Both the position numbers and the translations under genes were made by a program. Shown piece after piece: positions 44,926-53,994 of a stretch of 64,000 nucleotides of DNA. The first letter of the stretch is position 1. The number at the start of each line of letters is the position of its first letter. Below the pieces are notes generated by a model. The model made no database searches and was not told where the DNA came from. It worked only from the letters and a program-made list of their open reading frames with translations. The DNA is from Affinirhizobium lemnae (GTDB lineage Bacteria > Pseudomonadota > Alphaproteobacteria > Rhizobiales > Rhizobiaceae): positions 62,001-126,000 of the forward strand of contig NZ_JALJQZ010000001.1 in assembly GCF_022968395.1 (NCBI RefSeq), given 5' to 3'.

Positions 44926-45393
44926 ATGTCGTACGCCGTGAAAAATCTTGTTCAAGGTAACCGGGAGCTGATCGCTTTCCGCATCGGCGATCAGGAATTT
45001 TGCGTTAATATCATGTCGGTGCGGGAAATCCGCGGGTGGACGAAAGCAACGTCCCTTCCACATTCCCCGTCTTACGTCATGGGTGTTATCAATCTGCGTG
45101 GCGCTGTCCTGCCGATCGTCGATCTCTCGGCGCGGCTGGGCATGCGCAGGGCAGAGCCGACCCCTCGTCATGTCATTATTGTCGCCCAGGTAAAAAGCCG
45201 CGTGGTGGGCATGCTGGTCGAGGCGGTTTCGGACATCCTGACAGTAACGGACGAGAACATCCAACCGGTGCCTGAGGTCTCGTCCGATCTCGAAAAGCAG
45301 TATGCCAGAGGCATCCTGGCGATCGACAAGCGAATGATCTGTCTTATCGAACTCGATGCCCTTTTCCCTGATACTGAAAGCGAAGCTGCATGA
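44926..45393 (+). CDS. cheW: Chemotaxis coupling protein CheW (operon copy)
   Basis: A 155-residue CheW-domain scaffold linking receptors and CheA (FRIGDQEFCVNIMSVREIRG near residue 21; GVINLRGAVLPIVDLSARLG near residue 50). It starts four bases after the cheA stop and its stop overlaps the cheR start (ATGA). It is a second copy besides the stand-alone cheW at 24841-25311. Its presence in the operon matches Sinorhizobium and Rhizobium operons. Confidence 0.94.
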   Translation: MSYAVKNLVQGNRELIAFRIGDQEFCVNIMSVREIRGWTKATSLPHSPSYVMGVINLRGAVLPIVDLSARLGMRRAEPTPRHVIIVAQVKSRVVGMLVEAVSDILTVTDENIQPVPEVSSDLEKQYARGILAIDKRMICLIELDALFPDTESEAA

Positions 45394-46298
45394 GAGCCAC
45401 TGGTCTCAGCGATAGCCGGCAATCGCCGGATGAAGTTCTGGCAAGCGGAGAATATCCGCTGACACGCCGGGACTTGTCCGACATCGCGGCCATGATTTAT
45501 GCGGATGCAGGAATCTTCCTGAACGACACGAAGGCCTCGCTCGTCTATTCGCGTCTGTCCAAGCACATCCGGAATCTCGGCCTGAGCGGCTTTCCGGAGT
45601 ACTGTGCGCTTGTGGCTTCACCGGAGGGAGCGCCGGTTAGGCGCGAAATGCTGTCGCATCTGACAACGAACTTCACCCGGTTCTTCCGCGAAAACCATCA
45701 TTTCGAACACCTTCGTGACGAAGTGCTTCCCGGCTTGATTGCTCGTGCGAAAAGCGGCGGCCGTGTCCGCATATGGTCGGCAGCATCATCTGACGGCCAG
45801 GAGCCGTATTCGATCGCTCTGACAGTGATGTCGCTCCTACCGAATGCGGCCGACTACGATTTTCGAATTCTGGCAACCGATATCGACCCGAAGATTCTGG
45901 CATTGGCCCGCGCCGGTGCCTACGATGAAAACTCACTGGAAACTGTTACGCCTGCCATGCGCAAGCAGTATTTCCGTGAAGTCACCATTGATGGCCGACG
46001 CAAATTCCAGATCGACGACAAGGTCAAGAAACTCATTACCTATAATGAATTGAACCTGATGGCGCAGTGGCCATTCAAGGGGCAGTTCGATGTGATCTTC
46101 TGCCGGAACGTCGTGATCTATTTCGATGAGCCAACCCAGATGAAAATCTGGTCGCGCTTCTCCGAACTCCTGCCCGTTGGCGGCCATCTTTACATCGGAC
46201 ATTCAGAGCGTGTGACGGGAGATGCAAAAAATCTCTTCGATAACATTGGAATAACCACCTACCGCTACACTGGCAAAAGCGGGGGTAGAAAAGGATGA
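45390..46298 (+). CDS. cheR: Chemotaxis methyltransferase CheR
   Basis: A 302-residue S-adenosylmethionine-dependent enzyme that methylates glutamates on receptors. The N-terminal helical domain (about 20-90) is followed by the Rossmann domain with [20 protein letters not shown] near residue 128, [20 protein letters not shown] near residue 160, and [20 protein letters not shown] near residue 233. It overlaps cheW and cheB by four bases each. Confidence 0.95.
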   Translation: MRATGLSDSRQSPDEVLASGEYPLTRRDLSDIAAMIYADAGIFLNDTKASLVYSRLSKHIRNLGLSGFPEYCALVASPEGAPVRREMLSHLTTNFTRFFRENHHFEHLRDEVLPGLIARAKSGGRVRIWSAASSDGQEPYSIALTVMSLLPNAADYDFRILATDIDPKILALARAGAYDENSLETVTPAMRKQYFREVTIDGRRKFQIDDKVKKLITYNELNLMAQWPFKGQFDVIFCRNVVIYFDEPTQMKIWSRFSELLPVGGHLYIGHSERVTGDAKNLFDNIGITTYRYTGKSGGRKG

Positions 46299-47335
46299 GC
46301 ATGCCAGCAAGAGTTCTTGTCGTTGACGATAGTCCCACGATGCGCGGTCTCATCACGGCCGTGCTGAACAAGGACCCGGACGTAAGCGTCATCGGTCAGG
46401 CTGGTGATGCGCATGAGGCACGCGCTGCAATCAAGCAACTGAATCCGGACGTCGTGACGCTGGATATCGAGATGCCCAACATGAATGGGCTGGAGTTTCT
46501 TGAAAAGATAATGCGTCTGCGTCCGATGCCTGTGATCATGGTATCGACCATGACCCATCAGGGTGCGAATGCAACGCTGGCGGCGCTGGAAATCGGGGCT
46601 TTCGATTGTGTCTCCAAACCGGTACCCGGAGACGTCCGTCCGTTTGGCGATCTGGCCGAAAAGGTCAAGGCAGCGGCTCGCTCCAATCGCGGGCGGGTGC
46701 AGACCATGGCAGCACCTCCCGTGTCTCCGGCTGCAGAGTACAGGGTAGGGCGCAAGATCGTAGCAATAGGTTCGTCGACTGGTGGGGTCGAGGCGCTGAT
46801 CACGGTGTTGCAAAAATTCCCGCAAAATTGCCCGCCGACGGTAATAACGCAGCATATGCCGCCGACGTTTACCAAAAGTTTTGCAGAACGGCTTAATCGT
46901 ATCTGTGCCCCTGTTGTGCAGGAAGCTACCGACGGTGCGAGATTGGAGATCGGCAAGATCTATCTGGCTCCCGGTGGTGACCGGCATTTGCAGGTCGTCA
47001 ATCCGTCAGCCCCGAGCTGTCGTCTCGTCGAACGCGAACCGGTCAATGGCCATAGGCCTTCGGTGGATGTTCTCTTCGATTCGGTAGCTGAGCTGGCGGG
47101 GCGTAATGCCGTTGGCGTCATCCTCACCGGAATGGGAAGGGATGGAGCTTCTGGCCTGCTCAAGATGCGCAATGCTGGCGCACGCACTCTTGGGCAGAAC
47201 GAGAGAACCTGTGTCGTTTACGGCATGCCTCGTGTTGCGCACGACATCGGTGCCGTTGAGCAGCAATTGCCGCTCGGCGCTATCGGTGAGGAAATTCTGA
47301 AATTAACTGCTGCCCGAAAAGAAGGTACCGAATAA
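46295..47335 (+). CDS. cheB: Chemotaxis methylesterase CheB
   Basis: A 346-residue protein with an N-terminal receiver (phospho-Asp57 in [20 protein letters not shown]) and a C-terminal methylesterase. The catalytic triad is visible as Ser in [12 protein letters not shown] near residue 164, His in [20 protein letters not shown] near residue 190 and Asp in [10 protein letters not shown] near residue 286. It removes methyl groups from receptors during adaptation. The cheY2 start follows its stop directly. Confidence 0.95.
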   Translation: MSMPARVLVVDDSPTMRGLITAVLNKDPDVSVIGQAGDAHEARAAIKQLNPDVVTLDIEMPNMNGLEFLEKIMRLRPMPVIMVSTMTHQGANATLAALEIGAFDCVSKPVPGDVRPFGDLAEKVKAAARSNRGRVQTMAAPPVSPAAEYRVGRKIVAIGSSTGGVEALITVLQKFPQNCPPTVITQHMPPTFTKSFAERLNRICAPVVQEATDGARLEIGKIYLAPGGDRHLQVVNPSAPSCRLVEREPVNGHRPSVDVLFDSVAELAGRNAVGVILTGMGRDGASGLLKMRNAGARTLGQNERTCVVYGMPRVAHDIGAVEQQLPLGAIGEEILKLTAARKEGTE

Positions 47336-47725
47336 ATGTCTCTCGCTGAAAAAATCAAAGTTCTGATCGTCGATGATCAGGTAACGAGCCGTTTGCTTCT
47401 CAGCGACGCCCTGACACAGCTTGGCTTCAAGCAGATCACTGCAGCCGGCGATGGCGAGCAAGGCATGAAGATCATGTCCGAGCAGCCACACCATCTCGTC
47501 ATTTCGGATTTCAACATGCCGAAGATGGATGGTCTTGGTCTGCTGCAGGCCGTGCGGACCAACCCAAACACCAAGAAGGCGGCATTCATAATTCTGACCG
47601 CGCAGGGCGACCGCGCGCTGGTCCAGAAGGCTGCCCAGCTGGGTGCCAATAACGTACTCGCAAAGCCATTTACAATCGAAAAAATGAAAGCTGCCATCGA
47701 GGCGGTATTCGGAGCCCTTAAATGA
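47336..47725 (+). CDS. cheY2: Chemotaxis response regulator CheY2
   Basis: A 129-residue receiver domain with Asp58 ([15 protein letters not shown]) as phosphorylation site, acidic residues DD at 13-14, and Lys in [11 protein letters not shown]. In the rhizobial scheme CheY2 binds the motor switch and slows rotation. It starts one base after the cheB stop and overlaps cheD by four bases. Confidence 0.93.
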   Translation: MSLAEKIKVLIVDDQVTSRLLLSDALTQLGFKQITAAGDGEQGMKIMSEQPHHLVISDFNMPKMDGLGLLQAVRTNPNTKKAAFIILTAQGDRALVQKAAQLGANNVLAKPFTIEKMKAAIEAVFGALK

Positions 47726-48276
47726 ACCAACTGGCCGCAGCCAAGCGGATGAATATCATCCAAGGCGAATTCAAAGTGACGGATGACCCCAACGCCGTAA
47801 TCACGACGATCCTGGGTTCTTGCGTGGCTGCGTGCCTCAGGGACCCCGTGGCCGGAGTAGGGGGAATGAATCACTTTCTTCTTCCAGGAAACGGTCCGGG
47901 AGGCATGTCCGGGGGGGATATGTCTCGCTACGGCGTTCATCTCATGGAGTTGTTGATCAACGGCATCCTGAAGCGCGGCGGGCGGCGCGACAGGCTGGAA
48001 GCCAAGATCTTTGGTGGTGCCAAGACGATAGCGAGCTTCTCCAACGTCGGAGAGCAGAATGCGACCTTCGCTACACAATTCCTGCGCGATGAAGGCATAG
48101 CGATCGTGGGGTCGTCAACAGGCGGAGAATTCGGGCGTAAGCTCGAGTACTGGCCTGTCAGCGGTCGCGCTCGAACCTACCCTCTGACCGGCGCGGAAAC
48201 ACAGAAAACCGTGGCCCAGGAACAGCGCCCAGCGCGCCCCGCAAAGCCAGTGGAAAGTTCAATCGAATTCTTCTGA
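47722..48276 (+). CDS. cheD: Chemoreceptor glutamine deamidase CheD
   Basis: A 184-residue protein that deamidates receptor glutamines. The catalytic Cys is in [14 protein letters not shown] near residue 34 and the His in [12 protein letters not shown] near residue 51. The mid part [20 protein letters not shown] fits the family. It is coupled to cheY2 by ATGA overlap. The C-terminus is extended ([20 protein letters not shown]) beyond the core. Confidence 0.93.
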   Translation: MNQLAAAKRMNIIQGEFKVTDDPNAVITTILGSCVAACLRDPVAGVGGMNHFLLPGNGPGGMSGGDMSRYGVHLMELLINGILKRGGRRDRLEAKIFGGAKTIASFSNVGEQNATFATQFLRDEGIAIVGSSTGGEFGRKLEYWPVSGRARTYPLTGAETQKTVAQEQRPARPAKPVESSIEFF

Positions 48277-48287
48277 TCGGAGAAGCA

Positions 48288-48677
48288 ATGACCGATATTC
48301 ATATTCAGCCATCGCTCTCCGAGGACGAGAAGCTCCCGGATGTTCTGATGCGCGTCGTAACCGAACTGCACGACGTTGCCTACCTTATCGAGCGTATCGA
48401 GCCTCAACTCCTTGAGCTTGGTGGCGCATCCGTCCTGCAGTCACCCGATAGTATGAAGGTGCTGCAGGGGATTGATCTGGCTGTTCAGAAAGCACGAGGA
48501 CTTGCCGAGTTCATCGACACGATCACGGCGGATATTCCTGACACATGGACAGTCGACCTCACGACTGCCTTGAGTCTCGTCAAGCTGGCGGAAATGCACA
48601 AGGCGTTGAGCAGCGGCATGCGTCATGGTCATTCACAGCCTCTTTCCAAGGCAGCAGGAGATTTTGATTTCTTCTAA
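48288..48677 (+). CDS. cheT: Chemotaxis protein CheT (CheZ-like)
   Basis: A 129-residue helical protein at the end of the chemotaxis operon, where Sinorhizobium encodes CheT. It contains DLAVQ at residues 63-67 within GIDLAVQKARGLAEF, which fits the DxxxQ motif that CheZ uses to dephosphorylate CheY. The C-terminus ends in AAGDFDFF, like the CheY-binding tail of CheZ, which is also acidic and aromatic. No classical cheZ is present. The gene starts 11 bases after cheD. Confidence 0.8.
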   Translation: MTDIHIQPSLSEDEKLPDVLMRVVTELHDVAYLIERIEPQLLELGGASVLQSPDSMKVLQGIDLAVQKARGLAEFIDTITADIPDTWTVDLTTALSLVKLAEMHKALSSGMRHGHSQPLSKAAGDFDFF

Positions 48678-48793
48678 TTTATACGCGTCTCCACCGTCTT
48701 GATGGGGCTTTGCGAAACGCTCGCACAAGCTTCGCCGCGTAGGTTGTGTGAGGGCAAAGGCCTCCATGACCTATTAGACGGTGCGGGAACAGA

Positions 48794-50488
48794 ATGAATC
48801 TGTTAGCTCAATTCAATCAAATAATGAAGAATTTCGGGTCGTTAGGCCAAACAAAACTGCTGACATTGGCAGGGGTTGGTCTCGTATCCATGGCGATCGT
48901 CATCGCTGCCGCCCTCTATGTTAATAAACCGGCCTTCGAAACACTTTATGTGGGACTGGAGCAGGCAGACCTGAACAAGGTCAGCGTTGCGCTGGCCGAA
49001 GCAGGCATCAACTTTGCAGTCGGCCAGGACGGTTCCAGTATCCAGGTTCCGGTTGGAATGACCAGCCGTGCGCGTCTCCTGCTTGCAGAGCGTGGACTGC
49101 CAAACAGCAGCAACGCTGGGTATGAACTGTTCGACAAGGTCGGTTCACTCGGCCTGACCTCCTTCATGCAGGAAGTCACCCGGGTACGGGCGCTCGAGGG
49201 GGAGATCGCCCGCTCGATTCAGCAGATCAGTGGCGTCGCTGCTGCGCGCGTGCACATTGTCATGCCCGACGTCGGCAACTTCCGCCGCGCCGGCCAAAAG
49301 CCGACCGCCTCCGTCATGATCCGCGCCAGCACCGAAGCTGGTCGCAAGGCCGCTTCCTCCATTCGCCACCTTGTCGCCTCTGCCGTTCCCGGGCTGGAAG
49401 TCGATGACGTGACAATTCTTGATTCGACCGGCCAGTTGTTGGCCTCTGGCGACGAAAGTGGCAATAGCAGTCTGTCTCGCTCCATGAACGCCGTCCAGTC
49501 GGTCCAGCAGGAACTTGAGAGCAACATCGACAAGGCGCTTGCACCCTTCCTCGGTATGGATAATTTCCGTTCCAGCGCGACTGTCGTCCTGAATACAGAT
49601 ACTCAGCAGATCCAGGAAACCGTATTCGATCCTGAATCGCGTGTCGAACGCTCGGTGAAGATCACAAAGGAAGCGCAGAAATCCCAGCAGAAGCAATCCG
49701 ACTCTGCGACAACTGTCGAGCAGAATATTCCACAAGCCGCGCCCCAGCCTGGTGGTGCAGGTGGCCCTGAATCGTCTGACCAGTCGGACAAAAAGGAGGA
49801 GCAGACCAACTACGAAATTAATTCGAAGACGACCGCAACGACAAGGAACGGTTATCGTCTCGAAAAACTTTCTATCGCGGTCGTTGTCAATCGGGGCCGG
49901 ATTGCACAGATGGTTGGCGAGCCGGTCGACCAGCAGAAGATCGATGCCTATCTGGAAAAGATGAAGCAGATCGTTTCGACGGCTGCTGGTATCAGTGCCG
50001 ATAGGGGCGATATCGTCACGGTCACGGCAATGGATTTCCTGGAAAACCAATTGCTTGATCAGTCTGCTGCAAGTGGTCCGGGTTTTGCTGAAATGTTAAC
50101 GCGAAACATGGGCGGCATCATCAACTCCGCGGCTTTCGTTCTGGTCGCCTTCCTGGTCGTTTGGTTTGGCTTGCGCCCCGTCGTCCGTAGCGTCACCGGC
50201 ACCGCTGTTAGCACAGAGACAGCTGGCGAAGCTGCAGGCCTGGAACTGCCTGACTTTTCACCTGCCGGTGCCAACCCCGCACTTGCAGAAGGCTTCGGGG
50301 CGGATTTCGGTTCGGATTTCGGGTTCGACAGCTCGAACGATCTCTTCGGTGCCGAAGACGATCCGAACGGCGGCTTCAACCGACGTGTCAAGGAAGGCCC
50401 GGAAAAACGCCTGGCCCGCATGGTGGAAATAAGCGAAGAACGCGCTGCCAAGATCCTGCGCAAATGGGCCGTGGATCGTGCAGCCTGA
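48794..50488 (+). CDS. fliF: Flagellar MS-ring protein FliF
   Basis: A 564-residue inner membrane protein that forms the MS ring. Span 1 is at about residues 20-41 (LLTLAGVGLVSMAIVIAAAL) and span 2 at about 440-462 (IINSAAFVLVAFLVVWFGL). The periplasmic part includes the YscJ/FliF domain (EGEIARSIQQISGVAAARVH). The cytoplasmic tail, which binds FliG, has an unusual FG-rich stretch (GFGADFGSDFGFDSSNDLFG, about 500-519). It lies 116 bases after cheT and is followed by a strong hairpin. Confidence 0.95.
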   Translation: MNLLAQFNQIMKNFGSLGQTKLLTLAGVGLVSMAIVIAAALYVNKPAFETLYVGLEQADLNKVSVALAEAGINFAVGQDGSSIQVPVGMTSRARLLLAERGLPNSSNAGYELFDKVGSLGLTSFMQEVTRVRALEGEIARSIQQISGVAAARVHIVMPDVGNFRRAGQKPTASVMIRASTEAGRKAASSIRHLVASAVPGLEVDDVTILDSTGQLLASGDESGNSSLSRSMNAVQSVQQELESNIDKALAPFLGMDNFRSSATVVLNTDTQQIQETVFDPESRVERSVKITKEAQKSQQKQSDSATTVEQNIPQAAPQPGGAGGPESSDQSDKKEEQTNYEINSKTTATTRNGYRLEKLSIAVVVNRGRIAQMVGEPVDQQKIDAYLEKMKQIVSTAAGISADRGDIVTVTAMDFLENQLLDQSAASGPGFAEMLTRNMGGIINSAAFVLVAFLVVWFGLRPVVRSVTGTAVSTETAGEAAGLELPDFSPAGANPALAEGFGADFGSDFGFDSSNDLFGAEDDPNGGFNRRVKEGPEKRLARMVEISEERAAKILRKWAVDRAA

Positions 50489-50860
50489 TCCAGGGATCAC
50501 GATAAACCAAATTGCGAAAGGGTCGGAAAATATCGGCCCTTTCGCAATCTCCTCTCTTCTTTAGACTCCTATCGTCGACATTTGGAATCATACCAAAAGC
50601 CCTATTCCGAAACATTCCTCCTGCCTCGTGTTCCATACTTACGGGTCCACAATATACTTCTGTCAGGCGTCAGGACTTATGTGTATAAGAAAAAGGGAAT
50701 TCGAAATGTGCTCAAGGTTATGGCAATTCTACGATCCCCGCCTACAATGTAGATGATTCGACATGCCGATGCGGGAAACGGATAAGGAGATCGCCCCGAC
50801 CGACGACTGATCGACCACTGTTGACCGGAGAGATGATCTTTCCGGAAGGAGAAAGGCGGA
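50489..50860. other. 372-base gap between fliF and visN
   Basis: The left part holds a long perfect hairpin (50511-50548) that probably ends the che-fliF transcript. The rest has no gene; it should hold the visN promoter. Small elements seen are two GANTC sites (50585 and 50756) and AAGGAG before visN. Confidence 0.65.
50511..50548 (+). terminator. Terminator-like hairpin after fliF
   Basis: ATTGCGAAAGGG (50511-50522) pairs perfectly with CCCTTTCGCAAT (50537-50548) over 12 base pairs with a 14-base loop. A pyrimidine-rich tract CTCCTCTCTTCTTT follows. Confidence 0.75.
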
Positions 50861-51598
50861 ATGGAGTTGCGAGTCCCGGAACAGTTTGCGGGTAATATGG
50901 TGCAGCCCGATGTGCTGACCTCCACAACCTTTAGCCGTGAGCAATTTCTCGCGAAGCTCTCAGCCAGCGGTTCATCCGGCCAGATTCAGAGCGCGATGGC
51001 GCTTTTGACGGAATATGTCGGCGCTTCGCATTACCTCTTGGCTCGCTATGACTTGATTCAGGAAAATGGCCTCGATTTCATCGTCGCCTCCAATTGGCCC
51101 TTCGATCTCGTCCGGCGCATTGGGGCAGACCTGGCGCGTAGCTACGGTCGGTCGACGGAGATCGAGAAGTGTCTGAGCCTGCTGACGCCGCAGTTCGCAC
51201 TTCTTCCCGACGATTTGAGCCTGCCAAGGCCTGTCAGCCAGCAATACTGCTCACTAACATTCTGTGTCGGGCGAACTCGTTTTTCTGTTATGCTCCTGTT
51301 TTCCGAAGGGCTCATCCTATCGCAGGATCGTCTACGTGAGGTAGCGCTTCTTGCTGCCTACGTCCTGAGCCTAGGCGACACGCGAGAACTGCGGACGGAG
51401 CGAGACTTCGAATTGACCGACCGGGAACTCGAATGCCTTTTCTGGATCGCTGAGGGCAAGACCAGCGACGAGATTGCCGTCATTCTCGGCATATCCCGCA
51501 ACACCATCAATAACTACATCACGAGCGTGATGCGCAAGACGGCAACCAAAACCAGATCGGAGGCGATCGCTTACGCTGTTCGCAATAATCTGGTTTAG
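50861..51598 (+). CDS. visN: LuxR-family motility master regulator VisN
   Basis: A 245-residue transcription factor with an autoinducer-binding-like N-terminal domain (about 20-165) and a C-terminal LuxR helix-turn-helix (LTDRELECLFWIAEGKTSDE and ISRNTINNYITSVMRK). In Sinorhizobium and Agrobacterium VisN works with VisR as a heterodimer at the top of the flagellar hierarchy, acting through Rem. AAGGAG lies 10 bases before the ATG. visR follows 54 bases later. Confidence 0.93.
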   Translation: MELRVPEQFAGNMVQPDVLTSTTFSREQFLAKLSASGSSGQIQSAMALLTEYVGASHYLLARYDLIQENGLDFIVASNWPFDLVRRIGADLARSYGRSTEIEKCLSLLTPQFALLPDDLSLPRPVSQQYCSLTFCVGRTRFSVMLLFSEGLILSQDRLREVALLAAYVLSLGDTRELRTERDFELTDRELECLFWIAEGKTSDEIAVILGISRNTINNYITSVMRKTATKTRSEAIAYAVRNNLV

Positions 51599-51652
51599 GA
51601 AGCACGAAAGATCCTCAGTACGTTATCGGGCGGAATAAAAACGGGAGTTCTC

Positions 51653-52351
51653 TTGACAATCGGTCAGCGCGTATCGAGCCGCTCGGATATTTTCCCAAAG
51701 CTCATCAACATGCAGCGGGCGCTGAATGCCCGGAACTTTGCCGTGTTTCGCGTTTCCGGCTCCGGCCTGCCCAACAAGCGCAAGCTGGTATGCGAGATGG
51801 AGAACTGGGGCGTCTCCGCCGCTGAGCATTGCGGCGCGTTTCTGCAAGCCTATAGCGAACGTCTGCTGAATCACATTGAGTTGTCACTTCTCCCCATGGT
51901 GTGGAAGTCCAGAGGGCACGCAGAGACCATATTGTCGGTCAAGGGTTCTGGCATGACCGTCATGCTGGACGGCCAGCAGCTTTCCTTCGAAGGGATCGCC
52001 TTCCCGGTTCGGCTGGGCGCAATAGGCAATGGTTATGTCGCCTTTGCCGGATCGGCAATGGATCTGTCCAACGACCTTGTCATTGACCAACATGTGCGCA
52101 GTTGCCATGTCATGATGGATCTGCTGGCCATGGATGAGCGGCGGTCCATCCCTGCCGAATCACTGAGTGAAAGAGAGGTGGCCTGCCTCCAACTCGCAGG
52201 CGATGGGCAGATCAGCGAAGAAATTGCCGAGAGGCTTGGTCTCTCCGTTCACACGGTTAACGCCTATCTCGGTTCTGCTACAATCAAGCTAGATGCGGTG
52301 AACCGGATACAGGCCATCGCCAAGGCCATTCGCCTTGGCTTCATCCACTGA
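51653..52351 (+). CDS. visR: LuxR-family motility master regulator VisR
   Basis: A 232-residue partner of VisN with an N-terminal ligand-binding-like domain and a C-terminal LuxR helix-turn-helix (LSEREVACLQLAGDGQISEE; LGLSVHTVNAYLGSATIKL). It begins with TTG at 51653 after GGGAG, a weak start that may keep it below VisN. It is convergent with the leftward flagellar operon, with only 20 bases between the stops. Confidence 0.92.
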   Translation: MTIGQRVSSRSDIFPKLINMQRALNARNFAVFRVSGSGLPNKRKLVCEMENWGVSAAEHCGAFLQAYSERLLNHIELSLLPMVWKSRGHAETILSVKGSGMTVMLDGQQLSFEGIAFPVRLGAIGNGYVAFAGSAMDLSNDLVIDQHVRSCHVMMDLLAMDERRSIPAESLSEREVACLQLAGDGQISEEIAERLGLSVHTVNAYLGSATIKLDAVNRIQAIAKAIRLGFIH

Positions 52352-52371
52352 GATATGCCGGGAACGAGGGT

Positions 52372-52809
52372 TCAGCCAGCCAAGGCGGTCGGCGTTCTGA
52401 CAAACCGCGCCGCATGCAGGCTGCGCGATAGGAAACGCGTATTTTCCTCCGGATCGTCCGAAGGGTTCTGGAAGGAAATGTGGTCGATCTCGATTCCGGC
52501 CGTCTTGTCCGTCAGCATCAGTCTTGCATAGACGGAAAGGCCCTGGGGCTTGATTTCGAGATCCAGGATGACTTCCGGTCGACCGTCCCATTCCAACTTG
52601 TAGTCGCCCCCGGAACCGAAACTGACGGTGCCAGGATGGAAGTACAGTTCGGCAGCCGAAGAAACGAGATCGGCGATGCTGCCGTAGCATTCAAGGCGGA
52701 GCAGCGCAATCAGGTCTGCCGCATCCAGCATTCGTAACTCTGTTGCAACTGGGCTGATCGCCTGAGCCAGAATTTTTTCACGTTCAAGCGAATAGTTGCA
52801 TTTTTTCAT
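52372..52809 (-). CDS. Conserved rhizobial flagellar-cluster protein
   Basis: A 145-residue soluble protein (Orf38-like in Sinorhizobium numbering, from memory), no signal peptide or span. Stretches such as EREKILAQAISPVATELRML (10-28) and LDLEIKPQGLSVYARLMLT look like a mixed alpha/beta fold. It is the last gene of the operon motA-fliM-fliN-fliG-flhB and starts five bases after the flhB stop. Function unknown; the tight link to flhB suggests a part in export or assembly. Confidence 0.8.
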   Translation of the reverse strand: MKKCNYSLEREKILAQAISPVATELRMLDAADLIALLRLECYGSIADLVSSAAELYFHPGTVSFGSGGDYKLEWDGRPEVILDLEIKPQGLSVYARLMLTDKTAGIEIDHISFQNPSDDPEENTRFLSRSLHAARFVRTPTALAG

Positions 52810-52814
52810 GGCTT

Positions 52815-53891
52815 TCAGCGTATCCGTTTTTGAGGCGATCGCGAGGCATAGACTCGATGAATCAGTTCGGCCACTGCCTTGTAAAAGGCTGGTGGAATGA
52901 CACTATCTACCGAGACTTGCGCAAACATGGAGCGAGCGAGCGGTGGATCCTCAAAAACGGGAATGTTATTCTGCTCTGCGATTTCGCGGATCTTCAGGGC
53001 AATGAGATCGCTTCCCTTCGCAACAACCACCGGCGCATCATTCTCCTCGCGAACATATCGTAGTGCCACAGCGTAATGCGTCGGGTTTGCAATCACGAGG
53101 GTTGCGCGCGGCACATTGTTGATCATGCGCTGGCGGGCGCGGCTGCGCATGACGGCGCGCTGACGTCCCTTGACCATCGGGTCACCCTGAGATTGCTTGT
53201 GCTCGTCCTTGATTTCCTGTTGCGACATCTTCAGTTCGCTGTACCAGTGGTGCCGCGTCCAGAAGAAGTCGGCTGCCGCAAGAATTCCGGTCGAGAGGAG
53301 GATTACCACCATCATCTTCGTGGCGGCCACATACAGCATGTCCGGAACCACTTTCGGGTCCGCGAACATCGCGTCGAGCGAATGCATGAAGTCGCCACGC
53401 ATCGCAAAGAACATGCAGATGCTGACGACGATGATCTTGAAGAGCGATTTTGCGAACTCTACCAGTCCAGGAACGCTGAATATGCGTTCCAGCCCTTTCA
53501 TGGGTGAAACGCGGGAGATTTGTGGACGTACTCGTTCGAGAACGGCAGAGGGAAGATTTTGTGCAAACGAGGAGGCCAAGCCGAACAGGCTGAACATCAG
53601 CATGGCTGGCAGAAGAAACGACGCTGTGGCCCAGCCGAGATGCACACCGATCGATACGATATCCGAGGCGTTTTCGAGCTGCCACTGATCCGGCTGTGCG
53701 ATGATATCCTTGAGTGTTTCCCCGAGGTCGAGAGTCCGGCCCGGCAGGAAGAAGATGAGGTAACAGTAAAACGCAAGAGATGACGCAAAAAGCGTCACCT
53801 CTTTAGAAAATGGAACGTTACCTTTTTCAGCCGCGTCGCGAAGTTTTTTCTCGGTCGGGCTTTCTGTTTTACTTTCTTTATCCTCAGACAA
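52815..53891 (-). CDS. flhB: Flagellar type III export protein FlhB
   Basis: A 358-residue inner membrane export gate component with four membrane spans in residues 30-210 and a cytoplasmic domain with the autocleavage site NPTH ([14 protein letters not shown] near residue 272). Cleavage there switches export from rod/hook to filament proteins. The N-terminus [19 protein letters not shown] is typical. It is separated from fliG by 103 bases, which may include a processing site or promoter. Confidence 0.96.
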   Translation of the reverse strand: MSEDKESKTESPTEKKLRDAAEKGNVPFSKEVTLFASSLAFYCYLIFFLPGRTLDLGETLKDIIAQPDQWQLENASDIVSIGVHLGWATASFLLPAMLMFSLFGLASSFAQNLPSAVLERVRPQISRVSPMKGLERIFSVPGLVEFAKSLFKIIVVSICMFFAMRGDFMHSLDAMFADPKVVPDMLYVAATKMMVVILLSTGILAAADFFWTRHHWYSELKMSQQEIKDEHKQSQGDPMVKGRQRAVMRSRARQRMINNVPRATLVIANPTHYAVALRYVREENDAPVVVAKGSDLIALKIREIAEQNNIPVFEDPPLARSMFAQVSVDSVIPPAFYKAVAELIHRVYASRSPQKRIR

Positions 53892-53994
53892 GGCTTCATT
53901 CCTGTGTCAAAGCGCCAGGTGCTTGGCGCTCTTTCAACCGAAGATCGTCATGATCTCCGCAAAGCTGCGGAATGAACCTTTCGAGTTCGCCCGC

